DNA from: a virus
Length of the DNA stretch: 64,000 nt
Direction: 5' to 3' (one strand)
Virus record (IMG/VR): IMGVR_UViG_3300021962_000051
Span: 35,169 to 99,168 of that record
A model generated the notes under the pieces. The model made no database searches. It saw only the letters and a list, made by a program, of their open reading frames with translations, and was not told where the DNA came from. This document shows, piece after piece, positions 1 through 8,814 of the stretch. A program made the position numbers and the translations under genes. Each line of letters starts with the position of its first letter. The stretch's first letter is position 1.

Positions 1-1374
1 GTAGCAACCTATTCAAATGGTGCTGCTAGCGTCGGTGAGTTCGCAGCAAAATGGGCTGGTACTCGTGGTAATTCATTAAAAGTTTCAATGTCGGATGCTT
101 CAACGCATGCGACTTGGGTTTACAAAGATGAATTCGAACGTGCTCCTAGCACTTCTGCTTGGGCGACTCAAAATAATGCTACAAACGATGAAGTGCACGT
201 AATCGTCATTGACGAAGATGGCGCATTTACTGGCGTTGCTGGCACTATTCTAGAAAAATTCGCACACGTTTCTAAAGCATCAGGTGCAAAGAAATTTGAC
301 GGATCAAATAATTACTACAAAGACGTAATCAACAGTCAATCAAGATATGTTTGGTGGATGGATCATCCTACTGGAGCAGGTAATAGTTCTGCTTTAGCAT
401 GGGGTGCTGCTGTTTCTGCTGGAGCATACGATGATATGGCTGCTGTAGTTACTGCATCTATGACTGGTGGTGTTGATGGTTATTCAGCAATCACTGCTGG
501 TGACATCCAAGATGGCTTAGCACTATTTGCTAATGATGAGTTATATGACATCTCATTAGTAATGATGGGTAAAGCAAGTGCAGTTAACTCAACTTACGCA
601 ATTAACAATATCGCTGAAGTCCGTAAAGACTGTATGGTATTCGCTTCACCAGAAACTTCTACAGGTGATGTAATCACTACTGCTAGTTCTACTGCTGTAG
701 CTGATATAATTACTTACCGTAATGCATTACCATCTACTTCTTACGCAGTTTGTGATACTGGTTCTAAGTATCAATACGACAGATACAATGACAAATACAG
801 ATATGTTCCATTAAATGGTGACGTAGCTGGTCTATGTGCTCGTACTGATTACGCTCAAGATCCATGGTATTCACCTGCTGGTGCTTCACGTGGTCAAATC
901 AAAAATGTAGTTAAACTAGCTTTCAGTCCAAATAAAACTGAACGTGATACATTGTATCAAGCTGGTGTAAACCCTGTGGTAACATTCCCAGGACAAGGCA
1001 CTCAGTTGTTTGGTGATAAAACTCTATTGAATGCTCCTAGTGCATTTGATCGTATTAACGTTAGACGTTTATTCATCGTTCTAGAAAAAGCAATTGCTAT
1101 TGCTGCAAAAGCACAGTTGTTTGAATTCAATGATGCATTTACTCGTCAACAGTTTAAAAACGCAGTTGAACCTTTCTTAAGAGATGTTCAAGGACGTCGT
1201 GGTGTAACTGACTTCCGTGTAGTTTGTGACGAAACAAACAACACATCAGAAGTTATCGATCGCAACGAGTTTGCTGCTGATATCTTTATTAAACCAAATC
1301 GTTCAATCAACTTCATCAACCTTACATTCGTTGCTGCTCGTAGTGGTGTAAACTTCGATGAAATTGGTGGATAA
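1..1374 (+). CDS. gp18: Contractile tail sheath protein, gp18-like (5' partial)
   Basis: Forms the contractile outer sheath of the tail. The frame is already open at base 1, so the N-terminal part lies outside the window and the first ATG inside (88) is not the start. The visible 457 residues include the myovirus sheath segment FAAKWAGTRGNSLKVS near the left edge and a C-terminal domain with VVTFPGQGTQLFGDKT, IRVRRLF-like INVRRLFIVLEKAI, and FIKPNRSINFINLTF, all typical of T4-type sheath proteins. It is followed at 25 bp by the tube gene, the usual gp18-gp19 order. The stop codon lies inside a GATAAATA motif that may be the late promoter of the tube gene. Confidence 0.95.
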   Translation, partial: VATYSNGAASVGEFAAKWAGTRGNSLKVSMSDASTHATWVYKDEFERAPSTSAWATQNNATNDEVHVIVIDEDGAFTGVAGTILEKFAHVSKASGAKKFDGSNNYYKDVINSQSRYVWWMDHPTGAGNSSALAWGAAVSAGAYDDMAAVVTASMTGGVDGYSAITAGDIQDGLALFANDELYDISLVMMGKASAVNSTYAINNIAEVRKDCMVFASPETSTGDVITTASSTAVADIITYRNALPSTSYAVCDTGSKYQYDRYNDKYRYVPLNGDVAGLCARTDYAQDPWYSPAGASRGQIKNVVKLAFSPNKTERDTLYQAGVNPVVTFPGQGTQLFGDKTLLNAPSAFDRINVRRLFIVLEKAIAIAAKAQLFEFNDAFTRQQFKNAVEPFLRDVQGRRGVTDFRVVCDETNNTSEVIDRNEFAADIFIKPNRSINFINLTFVAARSGVNFDEIGG

Positions 1375-1377
1375 ATA
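1370..1377 (+). promoter_or_regulatory. Candidate late promoter GATAAATA before tail tube gene
   Basis: GATAAATA differs from the T4 late element TATAAATA at one base and lies 22 bp before the tube gene start. It overlaps the sheath stop codon, so part of the motif is constrained by coding. Late use by the gp55 sigma factor is inference. Confidence 0.4.
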
Positions 1378-1398
1378 GAAGGATAGGAGAAAAATAAA

Positions 1399-1992
1399 AT
1401 GGCAAATATTGCAGATTTTAAAGCACACTTGATTGGTGGGGGCGCAAGACCCAATCAGTTCCGTGTTGAGTTATCCTTTCCAGGTTACGTCACAGCTGGT
1501 ATCGTGGCAGCAGCACAAGGGCAATTTTTATGTAAATCAGCACAGTTACCTGCATCTACTATTGAGAACTTAGCAGTTCAATATCGTGGTCGTGCAGTAA
1601 ACTTTGCAGGTGAGCGTACTTTTGCTACTTGGACAGTTGCTATCTACAATGACACTAGCTTTAACATTCGTAACGCAATGGAAAGATGGTCAAATGGTAT
1701 TCAAAATTACACAACTACAAATGGTCGTGTAAATCCAAATGATTACCAAGTAGACATGAATGTAAGACAATTGGATCGTAATGGTGCAATTGTGAAGTCT
1801 TACAAGTTTGTTGACGCATATCCGATCTCTATTGGACCAGTCCAATTAGATTACGATACTACTAACGCACTTGAGACTTTTGACGTAGAGTTCCAGTTCA
1901 ACTACTTTGAGAGTGATACTGCTACATCTACTGGTGTTGGCGTGAACGTTTCGATCGATACTCCGATCGGATCTTTCCCAATCAACATCTAA
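1399..1992 (+). CDS. gp19: Tail tube protein, gp19-like
   Basis: Builds the inner tail tube through which DNA passes. The 197-residue length is close to T4 gp19 (163) and marine relatives. It has the family pattern of an N-terminal FRVELSFPGYV strand, a central GRAVNFAGERTFATWTVAIY segment, and a C-terminal LDYDTTNALETFDVEFQFNYFE strand. The ATG has a clear GGAGA ribosome site 11 bases upstream. Position right after the sheath and before the portal matches T4-like phages. The later gene at 7953 has a similar tube-like C-terminus. Confidence 0.93.
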   Translation: MANIADFKAHLIGGGARPNQFRVELSFPGYVTAGIVAAAQGQFLCKSAQLPASTIENLAVQYRGRAVNFAGERTFATWTVAIYNDTSFNIRNAMERWSNGIQNYTTTNGRVNPNDYQVDMNVRQLDRNGAIVKSYKFVDAYPISIGPVQLDYDTTNALETFDVEFQFNYFESDTATSTGVGVNVSIDTPIGSFPINI

Positions 1993-1995
1993 TAA

Positions 1996-2003
1996 TTAAA
2001 TAA
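1996..2003 (+). promoter_or_regulatory. Candidate late promoter TTAAATAA before portal gene
   Basis: TTAAATAA in the 27-bp gap before the portal gene resembles the T4 late element TATAAATA and the CTAAATA motif repeated elsewhere in this genome. The gap is AT-rich, so a chance match is possible. Confidence 0.3.
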
Positions 2004-2019
2004 TAATTGAGGAGTTGTA

Positions 2020-3564
2020 ATGGAGTTATTTGGTTTTGAGATCAAGAAAAAACTACAAAAGGATATTCCTTCAGTAGTTCAACCGAGTCAAGATGATGGT
2101 TCAACAGTACTTACTGATGTATCAGCTTACTACGGTGTCACACTTGATCTAGACGCTTCAATACGTGGCGAGAACGATCTTATTAAAAGATATCGTGAAG
2201 TCGCTCAATATCCAGATTGCGATAATGCAATTGAAGATATCGTAAATGAAGCTGTAGTTGCAGAAGATGATGCACCATCAGTAGACATTGTTCTAGATGA
2301 TGTTGAATTATCAGAAGGCATTAAAAACAAAATACGTGACGAATTTTATGAGGTCTACAAGTTATTAGATTTCGATGCCAGAGGGCATGACTTATTTCGT
2401 ACTTGGTATGTAGATGGTCGTTTATACTTCCATCTACTACTAGACGAGAAACGTCTGAAAGCAGGTATCGCTGAAACTCGTTACATTGATCCACGTAAGA
2501 TACGTAAGATCAAAAACGTTAAAAAAGAAAAGAATGCGCAAGGTGTTGAAGTTGTAAAAGAAGTAGAAGAATACTACATTTACAATGACAAGGGTATTAC
2601 TGATGCGACTTCACAAGGTGTGAAGTTAAGTTTAGATTCAGTAGTATTCTGCCCATCTGGGAACATTGATCAGTCGTCTAATATGACACTGTCTTATTTG
2701 CACAAAGCAATTAAGCCAGTCAATCAGTTAAAGATGATTGAAGATGCGGTAGTTATCTATCGTATTTCTCGTGCTCCAGAGCGTAGAATTTTTTACATTG
2801 ATGTAGGTAATATGCCGAAGATTAAGGCTGAACAATACGTCAATGATATTATGAATAAGTTTCGTAATAAAGTAGTTTACGACGCAACGACTGGTGAAGT
2901 CCGAGATGATCGTAAACATCTTTCAATGATGGAAGATTTTTGGATGCCTCGTAGAGAGGGTGGTAAGGGTACAGAGATTACTACTTTACAAGGTGGACAG
3001 AACTTAGGTGAGATTGCTGATATTCAGTATTTCCAACGTAAGTTATATCAATCATTGAATGTTCCTATGACTAGACTTGTTTCTGAAACAGGTTTTACTT
3101 TAGGAAGAGCAAGCGAAATTACGAGAGACGAAGTTAAGTTTTCTAAGTTTATTGATCGTTTAAGACGTAAATTTAGTCAGTTGTTTTTAGATATCCTTAG
3201 AGTGCAATGTATTGTTAAGGGTGTTATGTCAGCTGAAGACTGGGATGAATATTCTAGTGATATTCGATTCGACTTCTTGAAAGATAATTTTTATGCTGAG
3301 ATCAAAGATAATGAGATTTTGCAACAACGTATTAATATGCTACAACAGATGGAACAGTATATTGGTAAGTATTACTCTATTGACTGGGCTCGTAAAAATA
3401 TCTTAAGACAATCTGAGGACGATATTAAAGAAATCGATAAACAGATTGTGGATGAAAAAGATGAGATCGAAGATATGCAGGGTGCACAAACTGCTGAGAC
3501 TGATGAAAACAAACAAGATGAACAAGAAGTTGAAGATAAAATGAAGGAGAATACTGATGAGTAG
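2020..3564 (+). CDS. gp20: Portal vertex protein, gp20-like
   Basis: Forms the dodecameric portal through which DNA enters and leaves the capsid and on which the prohead starts to assemble. The 514 residues match T4 gp20 (524). Diagnostic stretches are YREVAQYPDCDNAIEDIVNEA near residues 60-80, APERRIFYIDVGNMPKIKAE, EITTLQGGQNLGEI and LNVPMTRL, all well conserved in T4-like portals. The C-terminal 40 residues are acidic and low in complexity. A GAGG ribosome site precedes the ATG. The end overlaps the next small gene by 8 bases, suggesting translational coupling with the prohead core gene. Confidence 0.96.
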   Translation: MELFGFEIKKKLQKDIPSVVQPSQDDGSTVLTDVSAYYGVTLDLDASIRGENDLIKRYREVAQYPDCDNAIEDIVNEAVVAEDDAPSVDIVLDDVELSEGIKNKIRDEFYEVYKLLDFDARGHDLFRTWYVDGRLYFHLLLDEKRLKAGIAETRYIDPRKIRKIKNVKKEKNAQGVEVVKEVEEYYIYNDKGITDATSQGVKLSLDSVVFCPSGNIDQSSNMTLSYLHKAIKPVNQLKMIEDAVVIYRISRAPERRIFYIDVGNMPKIKAEQYVNDIMNKFRNKVVYDATTGEVRDDRKHLSMMEDFWMPRREGGKGTEITTLQGGQNLGEIADIQYFQRKLYQSLNVPMTRLVSETGFTLGRASEITRDEVKFSKFIDRLRRKFSQLFLDILRVQCIVKGVMSAEDWDEYSSDIRFDFLKDNFYAEIKDNEILQQRINMLQQMEQYIGKYYSIDWARKNILRQSEDDIKEIDKQIVDEKDEIEDMQGAQTAETDENKQDEQEVEDKMKENTDE

Positions 3565-3778
3565 TATTAGATCACTCATTGACGCAATTGATTCTGGTAA
3601 CAGTATTGAAATTGAAAACAGTTTTAATGCTGGTATGGCTGCAAAAGTTAGCGATAAACTAGATTCTATTCGTAAAGACGTTGCGCAAATGATGTTTAAG
3701 AACAAAGATGTGGTTGCTGAACCAGAAGTTACTGCTTCACAAGCACAGGTAGAGACTCAAACAGATGAGAAGGCATAA
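3557..3778 (+). CDS. gp67: Prohead core protein, gp67-like
   Basis: A 73-residue acidic protein beginning with SIRSLIDAIDSGNSIEIENSFNAGMAAK, the pattern of T4 gp67 (short helix, then an ExxFxxxMAAK-like segment and an acidic tail). In T4 this is an internal prohead core component removed by the gp21 protease during maturation. Its place between portal and protease genes, overlapping the portal stop, supports the call. Sequence similarity is short, so position carries much of the weight. Confidence 0.75.
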   Translation: MSSIRSLIDAIDSGNSIEIENSFNAGMAAKVSDKLDSIRKDVAQMMFKNKDVVAEPEVTASQAQVETQTDEKA

Positions 3779-3783
3779 CAACT

Positions 3784-4326
3784 ATGTCAAAAGGGTTTTG
3801 TCAATTTACGCAGACAATACGAGAGCAATCTAATATTGCTGATCGTTTCATTTGCTATGGCAAAACTGTTTGTGTCTTTAAAGATTTTTCCGTTGCGATC
3901 GACGGAGTAAAGTTAGAAGAAGAGTTTAGATCGCTAGAAGAAGCACGAAAGTTTATACGAAAATACGTTTATAACAATAAAATTATAGAAAGTATTGATA
4001 CGGATATACCTAGTACAAAAGTAGCAAACTACATTAAGCAATACCATAATGTGGATAAGGTTAAAGATACTTTAATAGAATCATACCTCGAACTTGCTTC
4101 TTCTGGCACTTTTTCTGTAGATCCAGTGATTACCGAGATTAAGAAATCACAGTTATCTACATTTGCAAATAAAATAGAGTATGTTCTTGAAGACAACACT
4201 AAGATAGCAATTGATGTTGGGACACAGGAACTACTAAATAATTATTTGAAGAATAAAAATGAAGTTGTTACTTACATGCGTGAGAATAAAACAAACTTCA
4301 TGGCTGTATTAAGAGGAGTAATTTAA
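3784..4326 (+). CDS. Possible prohead core protein at the gp68 position
   Basis: A 180-residue protein with no motif I can name. It lies between the gp67-like gene and the gp21 protease, where T4 encodes prohead core protein gp68 (141 residues). It starts five bases after the gp67-like stop. The C-terminus, MRENKTNFMAVLRGVI, runs directly into the next gene with no gap. The gp68 role is inferred from gene order only. Confidence 0.45.
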   Translation: MSKGFCQFTQTIREQSNIADRFICYGKTVCVFKDFSVAIDGVKLEEEFRSLEEARKFIRKYVYNNKIIESIDTDIPSTKVANYIKQYHNVDKVKDTLIESYLELASSGTFSVDPVITEIKKSQLSTFANKIEYVLEDNTKIAIDVGTQELLNNYLKNKNEVVTYMRENKTNFMAVLRGVI

Positions 4327-4734
4327 ATGGCTGCAACGACAACAATATTGTCAAAATCACATAATAAAGCAATGGTTAGAGTTGTTGCCACTGCTGCTGC
4401 AGATAACGACACTGTCGATATTTCGGCAGACTTACTTGCTACTAACGAGACTCAAACTGGCACTGCTAAAGTGCACATCGGTAGAGTACTATACTCGACT
4501 GGTTCGGATGTTAAGATTACACGTAATAGTGTAACAGTTGCACATTTATATGGCAACGGATGGGTTGAAGAAACTTGGTGGAATATTAACGATCAAGAAG
4601 ATCAAGATATTACAGTAACATTCGGTGGCGCAGGTATGGTAGTTTTAGAACTTAAAAAAGTATCTGGATATAACAGTCCAGTAGAAACTGAGATTTACGG
4701 TTCCTACGACGATACTACAACTGTCGGAGCGTAA
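4327..4734 (+). CDS. Uncharacterised virion-type protein, paralogue of the gene at 45161
   Basis: A 135-residue, probably all-beta protein of unknown function. It starts on the base after the previous stop, with AGAGGAG as ribosome site. It shares a layout with the protein at 45161-45649: both begin with an ILxxSHxxAxVxV segment, continue with a TxDIS segment, have a central WW (ETWWN here, GIWWG there), and end with an xTFGGxGxxxLELKKVSGYN-type motif (SFVGGEGHCILRLSKMGWN there). The location inside the head operon suggests a capsid-associated or decoration protein, which is inference. Confidence 0.6.
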   Translation: MAATTTILSKSHNKAMVRVVATAAADNDTVDISADLLATNETQTGTAKVHIGRVLYSTGSDVKITRNSVTVAHLYGNGWVEETWWNINDQEDQDITVTFGGAGMVVLELKKVSGYNSPVETEIYGSYDDTTTVGA

Positions 4735-4740
4735 ACAATT

Positions 4741-5394
4741 ATGAAACTGATTAGAGAACATACCGAAGAAGTTAAATACTTGGTCGAAGCACCAGTCGGT
4801 AAAGAAAAGAATTATTTCATTGAAGGTGTATTCCTTCAAGCAGAAATGAAAAACAGAAATGGACGTAGCTATCCTTTGGAAGTTATGCAAAAAGAGGTAG
4901 GACGTTACACTTCTGAGTATATTAATAAAAATCGTGCATACGGAGAATTAGGACATCCTGATACTCCATCGATTAATCTAGATCGTGTTTCGCACATGAT
5001 CAAAGAGTTGAGACTTGAAGGCAGTAACTTTGTCGGCAAGGCAAAAATTATGGATACACCATATGGTAAGATTGTAAAAAGTCTTATTGACGAGGGTGCG
5101 AATCTCGGTGTGTCTTCTAGAGGGATGGGTTCTTTGAAAACAACGTCAGACGGAACACAAGTTGTTCAAGATGACTTCATGCTAGCAACTGCTGCAGATA
5201 TTGTAGCAGATCCAAGTGCACCAGATGCATTTGTTCGTGGAGTTATGGAGGGCAAGGAGTGGGTATTCGTTGACGGAAAATTTATTGATGCAGATATTGC
5301 TGCTATCAAACGTAATATACAGAAAGCAACCTCTAAACAATTGGAGGAGGCAAAAGCATATGCGTTTGCACAATTCCTGCGTAAAATTCAATAA
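4741..5394 (+). CDS. gp21: Prohead core scaffold protease, gp21-like
   Basis: Serine protease of the herpes-assemblin type that digests the inner core and trims the major capsid protein after (I/L)xE motifs. The 217 residues match T4 gp21 (212). Expected motifs are visible: AYGELGHPDTPSINLDRVSH with the catalytic His region, and GANLGVSSRGMGSL with the catalytic Ser region. It sits in the usual place just before the scaffold and capsid genes. Confidence 0.93.
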   Translation: MKLIREHTEEVKYLVEAPVGKEKNYFIEGVFLQAEMKNRNGRSYPLEVMQKEVGRYTSEYINKNRAYGELGHPDTPSINLDRVSHMIKELRLEGSNFVGKAKIMDTPYGKIVKSLIDEGANLGVSSRGMGSLKTTSDGTQVVQDDFMLATAADIVADPSAPDAFVRGVMEGKEWVFVDGKFIDADIAAIKRNIQKATSKQLEEAKAYAFAQFLRKIQ

Positions 5395-5397
5395 TTA

Positions 5398-5404
5398 CTA
5401 AATA
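5398..5404 (+). promoter_or_regulatory. Candidate late promoter CTAAATA before scaffold gene
   Basis: CTAAATA, one base from the core of T4 late TATAAATA, lies 33 bp upstream of the gp22 start in a non-coding gap. The same heptamer recurs before other structural genes here. Confidence 0.5.
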
Positions 5405-5420
5405 TAATGAGAACTCATTA
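5405..5420 (+). repeat. Perfect inverted repeat TAATGAG-AA-CTCATTA upstream of gp22
   Basis: Seven-base arms around a two-base centre, placed between the late promoter candidate and the gp22 ribosome site AAGGAG. As RNA it could fold in the gp22 leader (with a loop wider than two bases); as DNA it could bind a dimeric protein. No function is established. Confidence 0.4.
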
Positions 5421-5436
5421 GTTAAGGAGAAACAAA

Positions 5437-6540
5437 ATGTCAATCGAGCAAAAAATTGCTGAACTTCTAGAAGAGTCTAAAAAAGCACAAGAAGTTGCTG
5501 CTACTCTAGAAGAGGCTGTAGGTGAAGACGAAAAGCAAGAAGAAGTTGCTGAAGTTGTAGAACCTGCTAAAGAAGAAGAAATTTCCATTTCTGAAGAAGA
5601 AGTGATCGACGAGTCTAAGAAGAAACCTATGAAAGAAGAGGATGACGAGGACGAAGAAGATGACGACAAAGAAGAAATGAAAAAAGACGACGAAGACGAA
5701 GATGAAGATGACGATAAGGAAGATAAGAAAAAATCTCCTATCGAATTTAAAAAAGGCGAAAAAGAGAAAATGAAAGAAGAAACAGAAACTGCTGAAGACG
5801 AATTCACAGTAGACGTATCTGATGACGTTAAGGCTCTTTTAAATGGCGAAGAACTTTCAGAAGAGTTCCAAGCTAAAGCTAAAACCATTTTCGAAACTGT
5901 TGTTGTATCTCGTGTAAAACAAGAAGTTGCACGAGTAACCGAAGAATTGAAAGCAGAAAATGAGAAATCATTGGAAGCGATTAAAGAGGGACTTGTTGAA
6001 AAAGTTGATGGATACCTCAACTACGTAGTTGAGCAGTGGATTGAACAAAATGAAATTGCCCTTGAATCTGGTATGAAAAATGAAATCCTAGAGAACTTTG
6101 TTTCTGGTCTTAAGAATCTATTTGAAGAGCATTATATCGATATTCCTGAAGAGAAATTCGATGTACTTGGCGATTTACAAGAACAAGTAAATACTCTTAC
6201 AAATAAACTTAACGAACAGACAGAAGTAAATGTTAAAATGTCAGGCACTATCAATGATATGAAACGTGCTGAGATTGTTTCTAACGAAGCAAAGGAAATG
6301 ACTGAAACAGATGCTGAAAAGTTTAAAGGGTTAGTCGAAGACTTATCTTACGAAGATGTTGATTCATTTACGAAGAAAGTCAAAACTATACGTGAAAACT
6401 ACTTTGCTAAAAAGGCAACTAGTGTTAATGTTAAGTCTGTAGTTTCAGATGAGCCAGTAACAAATCTTCAAGAGGAAAAATATGTTGATCCTACTATGAA
6501 GAAATATACTGAAATGCTTAATCTGTCACGTAAGTCTTAA
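5437..6540 (+). CDS. gp22: Prohead core scaffold protein, gp22-like
   Basis: Internal scaffold around which the capsid shell assembles, later degraded by gp21. The 367 residues (T4 gp22: 269) begin with a helical EQKIAELLEESKKAQ segment, have an extremely acidic low-complexity stretch at about residues 60-105, and a long helical coiled-coil C-terminal half ending in MKKYTEMLNLSRKS. A C-terminal xxMxxYxxxLxR pattern is typical of T4-like scaffolds. AAGGAG precedes the ATG. The acidic region produces long antisense open frames rich in Ser that are not genes. Confidence 0.9.
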   Translation: MSIEQKIAELLEESKKAQEVAATLEEAVGEDEKQEEVAEVVEPAKEEEISISEEEVIDESKKKPMKEEDDEDEEDDDKEEMKKDDEDEDEDDDKEDKKKSPIEFKKGEKEKMKEETETAEDEFTVDVSDDVKALLNGEELSEEFQAKAKTIFETVVVSRVKQEVARVTEELKAENEKSLEAIKEGLVEKVDGYLNYVVEQWIEQNEIALESGMKNEILENFVSGLKNLFEEHYIDIPEEKFDVLGDLQEQVNTLTNKLNEQTEVNVKMSGTINDMKRAEIVSNEAKEMTETDAEKFKGLVEDLSYEDVDSFTKKVKTIRENYFAKKATSVNVKSVVSDEPVTNLQEEKYVDPTMKKYTEMLNLSRKS

Positions 6541-6571
6541 TTTAACTTTTTCAACTTAAGGAGAAACTATC

Positions 6572-7840
6572 ATGGATCGTAAAGATCTTCTAAAAAAATG
6601 GGCTCCCATCCTTGAACACGATGGCGTTGCTCCAATTAAAGATAGCTATAGAAAAGAAGTAACTGCTGTTCTTCTAGAGAACCAAGAAAAATCTCTACGT
6701 GAAGAAAAGCAAGCACTTTTCGAAGCTACTCACAGTAACGCTGCAGGTGCATTACCTGATGCTGGTGGTGTTGCTAAATTCGACCCAGTACTAATTTCAT
6801 TAGTACGTCGTGCTGCTCCTCAAATGATCGCTTATGACGTTTGTGGTGTACAACCAATGACTCAGCCAACTGGTTTGATTTTTGCTATGAAAGCAAAATA
6901 CTCATCTCAAGGTGGTACTGAAGCATTATTCAATGAAGCTGACACAGACTTCTCTGGTACAGGTACTCACGCTGGTGCAAACCCAGTTGATGGTACTTAC
7001 ACTACTGGTGAAGGTATGACAACTTCTGCTGCTGAAGGTTTAGGTGATGGAAGCACTTTCAATGAAATGGCTTTCTCAATCGAGAAAACTTCAGTAACTG
7101 CTAAGTCACGTGCTCTTAAAGCAGAGTACACTGTTGAATTAGCGCAAGATCTTAAGTCAGTACATGGCTTAGATGCTGAAGGAGAATTATCAAATATTCT
7201 TTCTACAGAAATTCTTGCTGAGATCAACAGAGAAGTAATCAGAACTATCTACACATCTGCTAAAACAGGTGCTGCTGTAGGAACTGCTGCTTCTGGTACT
7301 TTTGACTTAGACGTAGACGCTAATGGACGTTGGTCTGTTGAGAAATTCAAAGGACTATTGTTCCAAATCGAACGTGAAGCAAATGCTATCGCTCAAGCTA
7401 CTCGTCGTGGTAAAGGTAACTTCATCATCTGTTCATCAGATGTTGCAAGTGCTTTAGCTATGGCTGGTGTACTTGACTACGCTCCAGCTTTAAATACTAG
7501 CTTAAATGTTGATGAAGCATCAACTACTTTCGCTGGTGTTCTAAATGGACGTTACAAAGTATATGTTGATCCATATGCTGCGAACCAAGCATCTTCACAG
7601 TACTTCTTAGTAGGTTACAAAGGCTCTTCAGCATTCGATGCTGGTATGTTCTACTGCCCATATGTACCTCTACAATTAGTACGTGCAGTTGATCCTGCTA
7701 CTTTCCAGCCCAAAATTGGCTTTAAGACCAGATACGGCATGGTTGCGAATCCTTTCACATCTCTTGATGGGTCTGGTAATGGTTTGGCTGCAGGTCAAAA
7801 CTACTACTACAGAAAAGTTAAAGTTGCAAACTTAATGTAA
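6572..7840 (+). CDS. gp23: Major capsid protein, gp23-like
   Basis: Main hexamer protein of the head. The 422 residues are shorter than T4 gp23 (521) but usual for marine T4-like phages. Recognisable segments are LVRRAAPQMIAYDVCGVQPM, PTGLIFAMKAKY, SRALKAEYTVELAQDLKSVHG and the C-terminal LVRAVDPATFQPKIGFKTRYG. A likely gp21 cleavage site is L49-F50-E51, giving a mature protein that begins ATHSNAAG. AAGGAG lies upstream of the ATG. A strong terminator follows, as expected for a highly expressed gene. Confidence 0.97.
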   Translation: MDRKDLLKKWAPILEHDGVAPIKDSYRKEVTAVLLENQEKSLREEKQALFEATHSNAAGALPDAGGVAKFDPVLISLVRRAAPQMIAYDVCGVQPMTQPTGLIFAMKAKYSSQGGTEALFNEADTDFSGTGTHAGANPVDGTYTTGEGMTTSAAEGLGDGSTFNEMAFSIEKTSVTAKSRALKAEYTVELAQDLKSVHGLDAEGELSNILSTEILAEINREVIRTIYTSAKTGAAVGTAASGTFDLDVDANGRWSVEKFKGLLFQIEREANAIAQATRRGKGNFIICSSDVASALAMAGVLDYAPALNTSLNVDEASTTFAGVLNGRYKVYVDPYAANQASSQYFLVGYKGSSAFDAGMFYCPYVPLQLVRAVDPATFQPKIGFKTRYGMVANPFTSLDGSGNGLAAGQNYYYRKVKVANLM

Positions 7841-7867
7841 TTTTAACCTCGTAGTAATACGAAGTCT

Positions 7868-7901
7868 AAGAGGGGGGATGAAAATCTCCCCTCTTTTTTT
7901 T
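7868..7901 (+). terminator. Intrinsic terminator after major capsid gene
   Basis: AAGAGGGG and CCCCTCTT pair around a loop and are followed by a run of T. It ends the head operon. Confidence 0.9.
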
Positions 7902-7904
7902 GCC

Positions 7905-7928
7905 CTAAATAATAAGATACCTAAATAA
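7905..7928 (+). promoter_or_regulatory. Tandem candidate late promoters CTAAATAA
   Basis: Two copies of CTAAATAA, at 7905-7912 and 7921-7928, lie just after the capsid terminator and before the tail gene at 7953. Two copies spaced 16 bp apart outside coding sequence make this the best example of the late-type motif in the window. Confidence 0.6.
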
Positions 7929-7952
7929 TAATACATCTACGGAGAAACACAA

Positions 7953-8501
7953 ATGACTGCTACAGCTGGTAACTTTCCCTCGAATATAAATCCATTAAAT
8001 CCTAATGGGTTTAGGTTTGATGTTGCCAAATTGAAAGACATCTCTTTCTACGTTCAAAGTGTTAATCTTCCAGGAATTACTCTGGGAGAACCTATCTTTG
8101 GAAACCCATTCGCACAAACTCCAGTTCCTGGAGATATGTTAACGTATGGTGAGTTGTCATTTGATTTTATTGTAGATGAAGACATGAAAAATTATGAAAC
8201 AGTATATAAGTGGATCGTTGCTCTAGGATTCCCAACTGGACACGATCAATATCTTAACTTCATTAATTCTGACGAGAGCGCATTGATCGGAGAACTAGCA
8301 AAGAACTATTCAGATGCTACTTTGACAGTTCTCAATAATAACAATCAACCGAGCAAATATGTTAGATTTATTGACTGTTTCCCAACTTCTCTCGATGCTC
8401 TACAGTTCGATAGCAAAGTACAAGACGTTCAATATCTCGTAGCTAGAACTAGCTTTAGATTTACCTACTACAAATTTGTCTCTAATAGAATAGAGTACTA
8501 A
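7953..8501 (+). CDS. Tail tube-like structural protein
   Basis: A 182-residue protein with the fold pattern of the gp19/tube family: an N-terminal NGFRFDVAKLKDISFYVQSVNLPG segment, a middle YGELSFDFIVDEDMKNYETVYKWI segment and a C-terminal VARTSFRFTYYKF strand. Many marine T4-like phages have such a protein beside the capsid gene. It may be a tube initiator or completion protein (gp3- or gp54-type role) instead of the main tube, which is gp19 at 1399. It has its own terminator and late promoters upstream and a GGAG site. Confidence 0.6.
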   Translation: MTATAGNFPSNINPLNPNGFRFDVAKLKDISFYVQSVNLPGITLGEPIFGNPFAQTPVPGDMLTYGELSFDFIVDEDMKNYETVYKWIVALGFPTGHDQYLNFINSDESALIGELAKNYSDATLTVLNNNNQPSKYVRFIDCFPTSLDALQFDSKVQDVQYLVARTSFRFTYYKFVSNRIEY

Positions 8502-8750
8502 ATGAAATGGATACTAATATGTATCGCATTGGCTGGTAATCCAGTCGATGGATCACGAGAACTGTATATTTTCAACGTGAAGTTTCAAGATGTAGACCAA
8601 TGCAAGACTTACTCAATGGTTCACTCTGATAAAATAACAGAAACTGTTGTTCCAGAGATTGGTCCATTTGCAGCGTTTTGCGTGACTGAGGAAGTATTTG
8701 AAGAACAAATTGCACCCACTTTAGAAAAAGAGAAAAAAGAGTGGATTTAA
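8502..8750 (+). CDS. Small possibly exported protein, unknown function
   Basis: An 82-residue protein whose first 11 residues, MKWILICIALA, look like a short signal or membrane segment. Two Cys residues (QCKTY and FCVTE) could form a disulfide. It starts on the base after the previous stop. The small protein at 56769 has a similar size, hydrophobic start and two spaced Cys residues and may be related, but the match is weak. Confidence 0.55.
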   Translation: MKWILICIALAGNPVDGSRELYIFNVKFQDVDQCKTYSMVHSDKITETVVPEIGPFAAFCVTEEVFEEQIAPTLEKEKKEWI

Positions 8751-8760
8751 TTGCAAGTGA

Positions 8761-8789
8761 TTTACTTGCAAAGTATATTGTAGTATAAT
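8761..8789 (+). promoter_or_regulatory. Sigma70-like promoter for uvsY-uvsW
   Basis: TTTACT at 8761-8766 and TATAAT at 8784-8789 are separated by 17 bp, with the shared TTGCAA and TGTAGTATAAT surroundings of the promoter family in this genome. The -35 deviates from the family's TTGACT at one base, so it may be weaker. Confidence 0.7.
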
Positions 8790-8814
8790 ATGACTAAACT
8801 ATGGAGTTATTGTT

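Noticed and set aside
5418-6020. Long minus-strand open frame opposite the scaffold gene (Ser-rich)
   Set aside because: It mirrors the Glu/Asp/Lys-rich coding of gp22, has no ribosome site and no protein-like composition.
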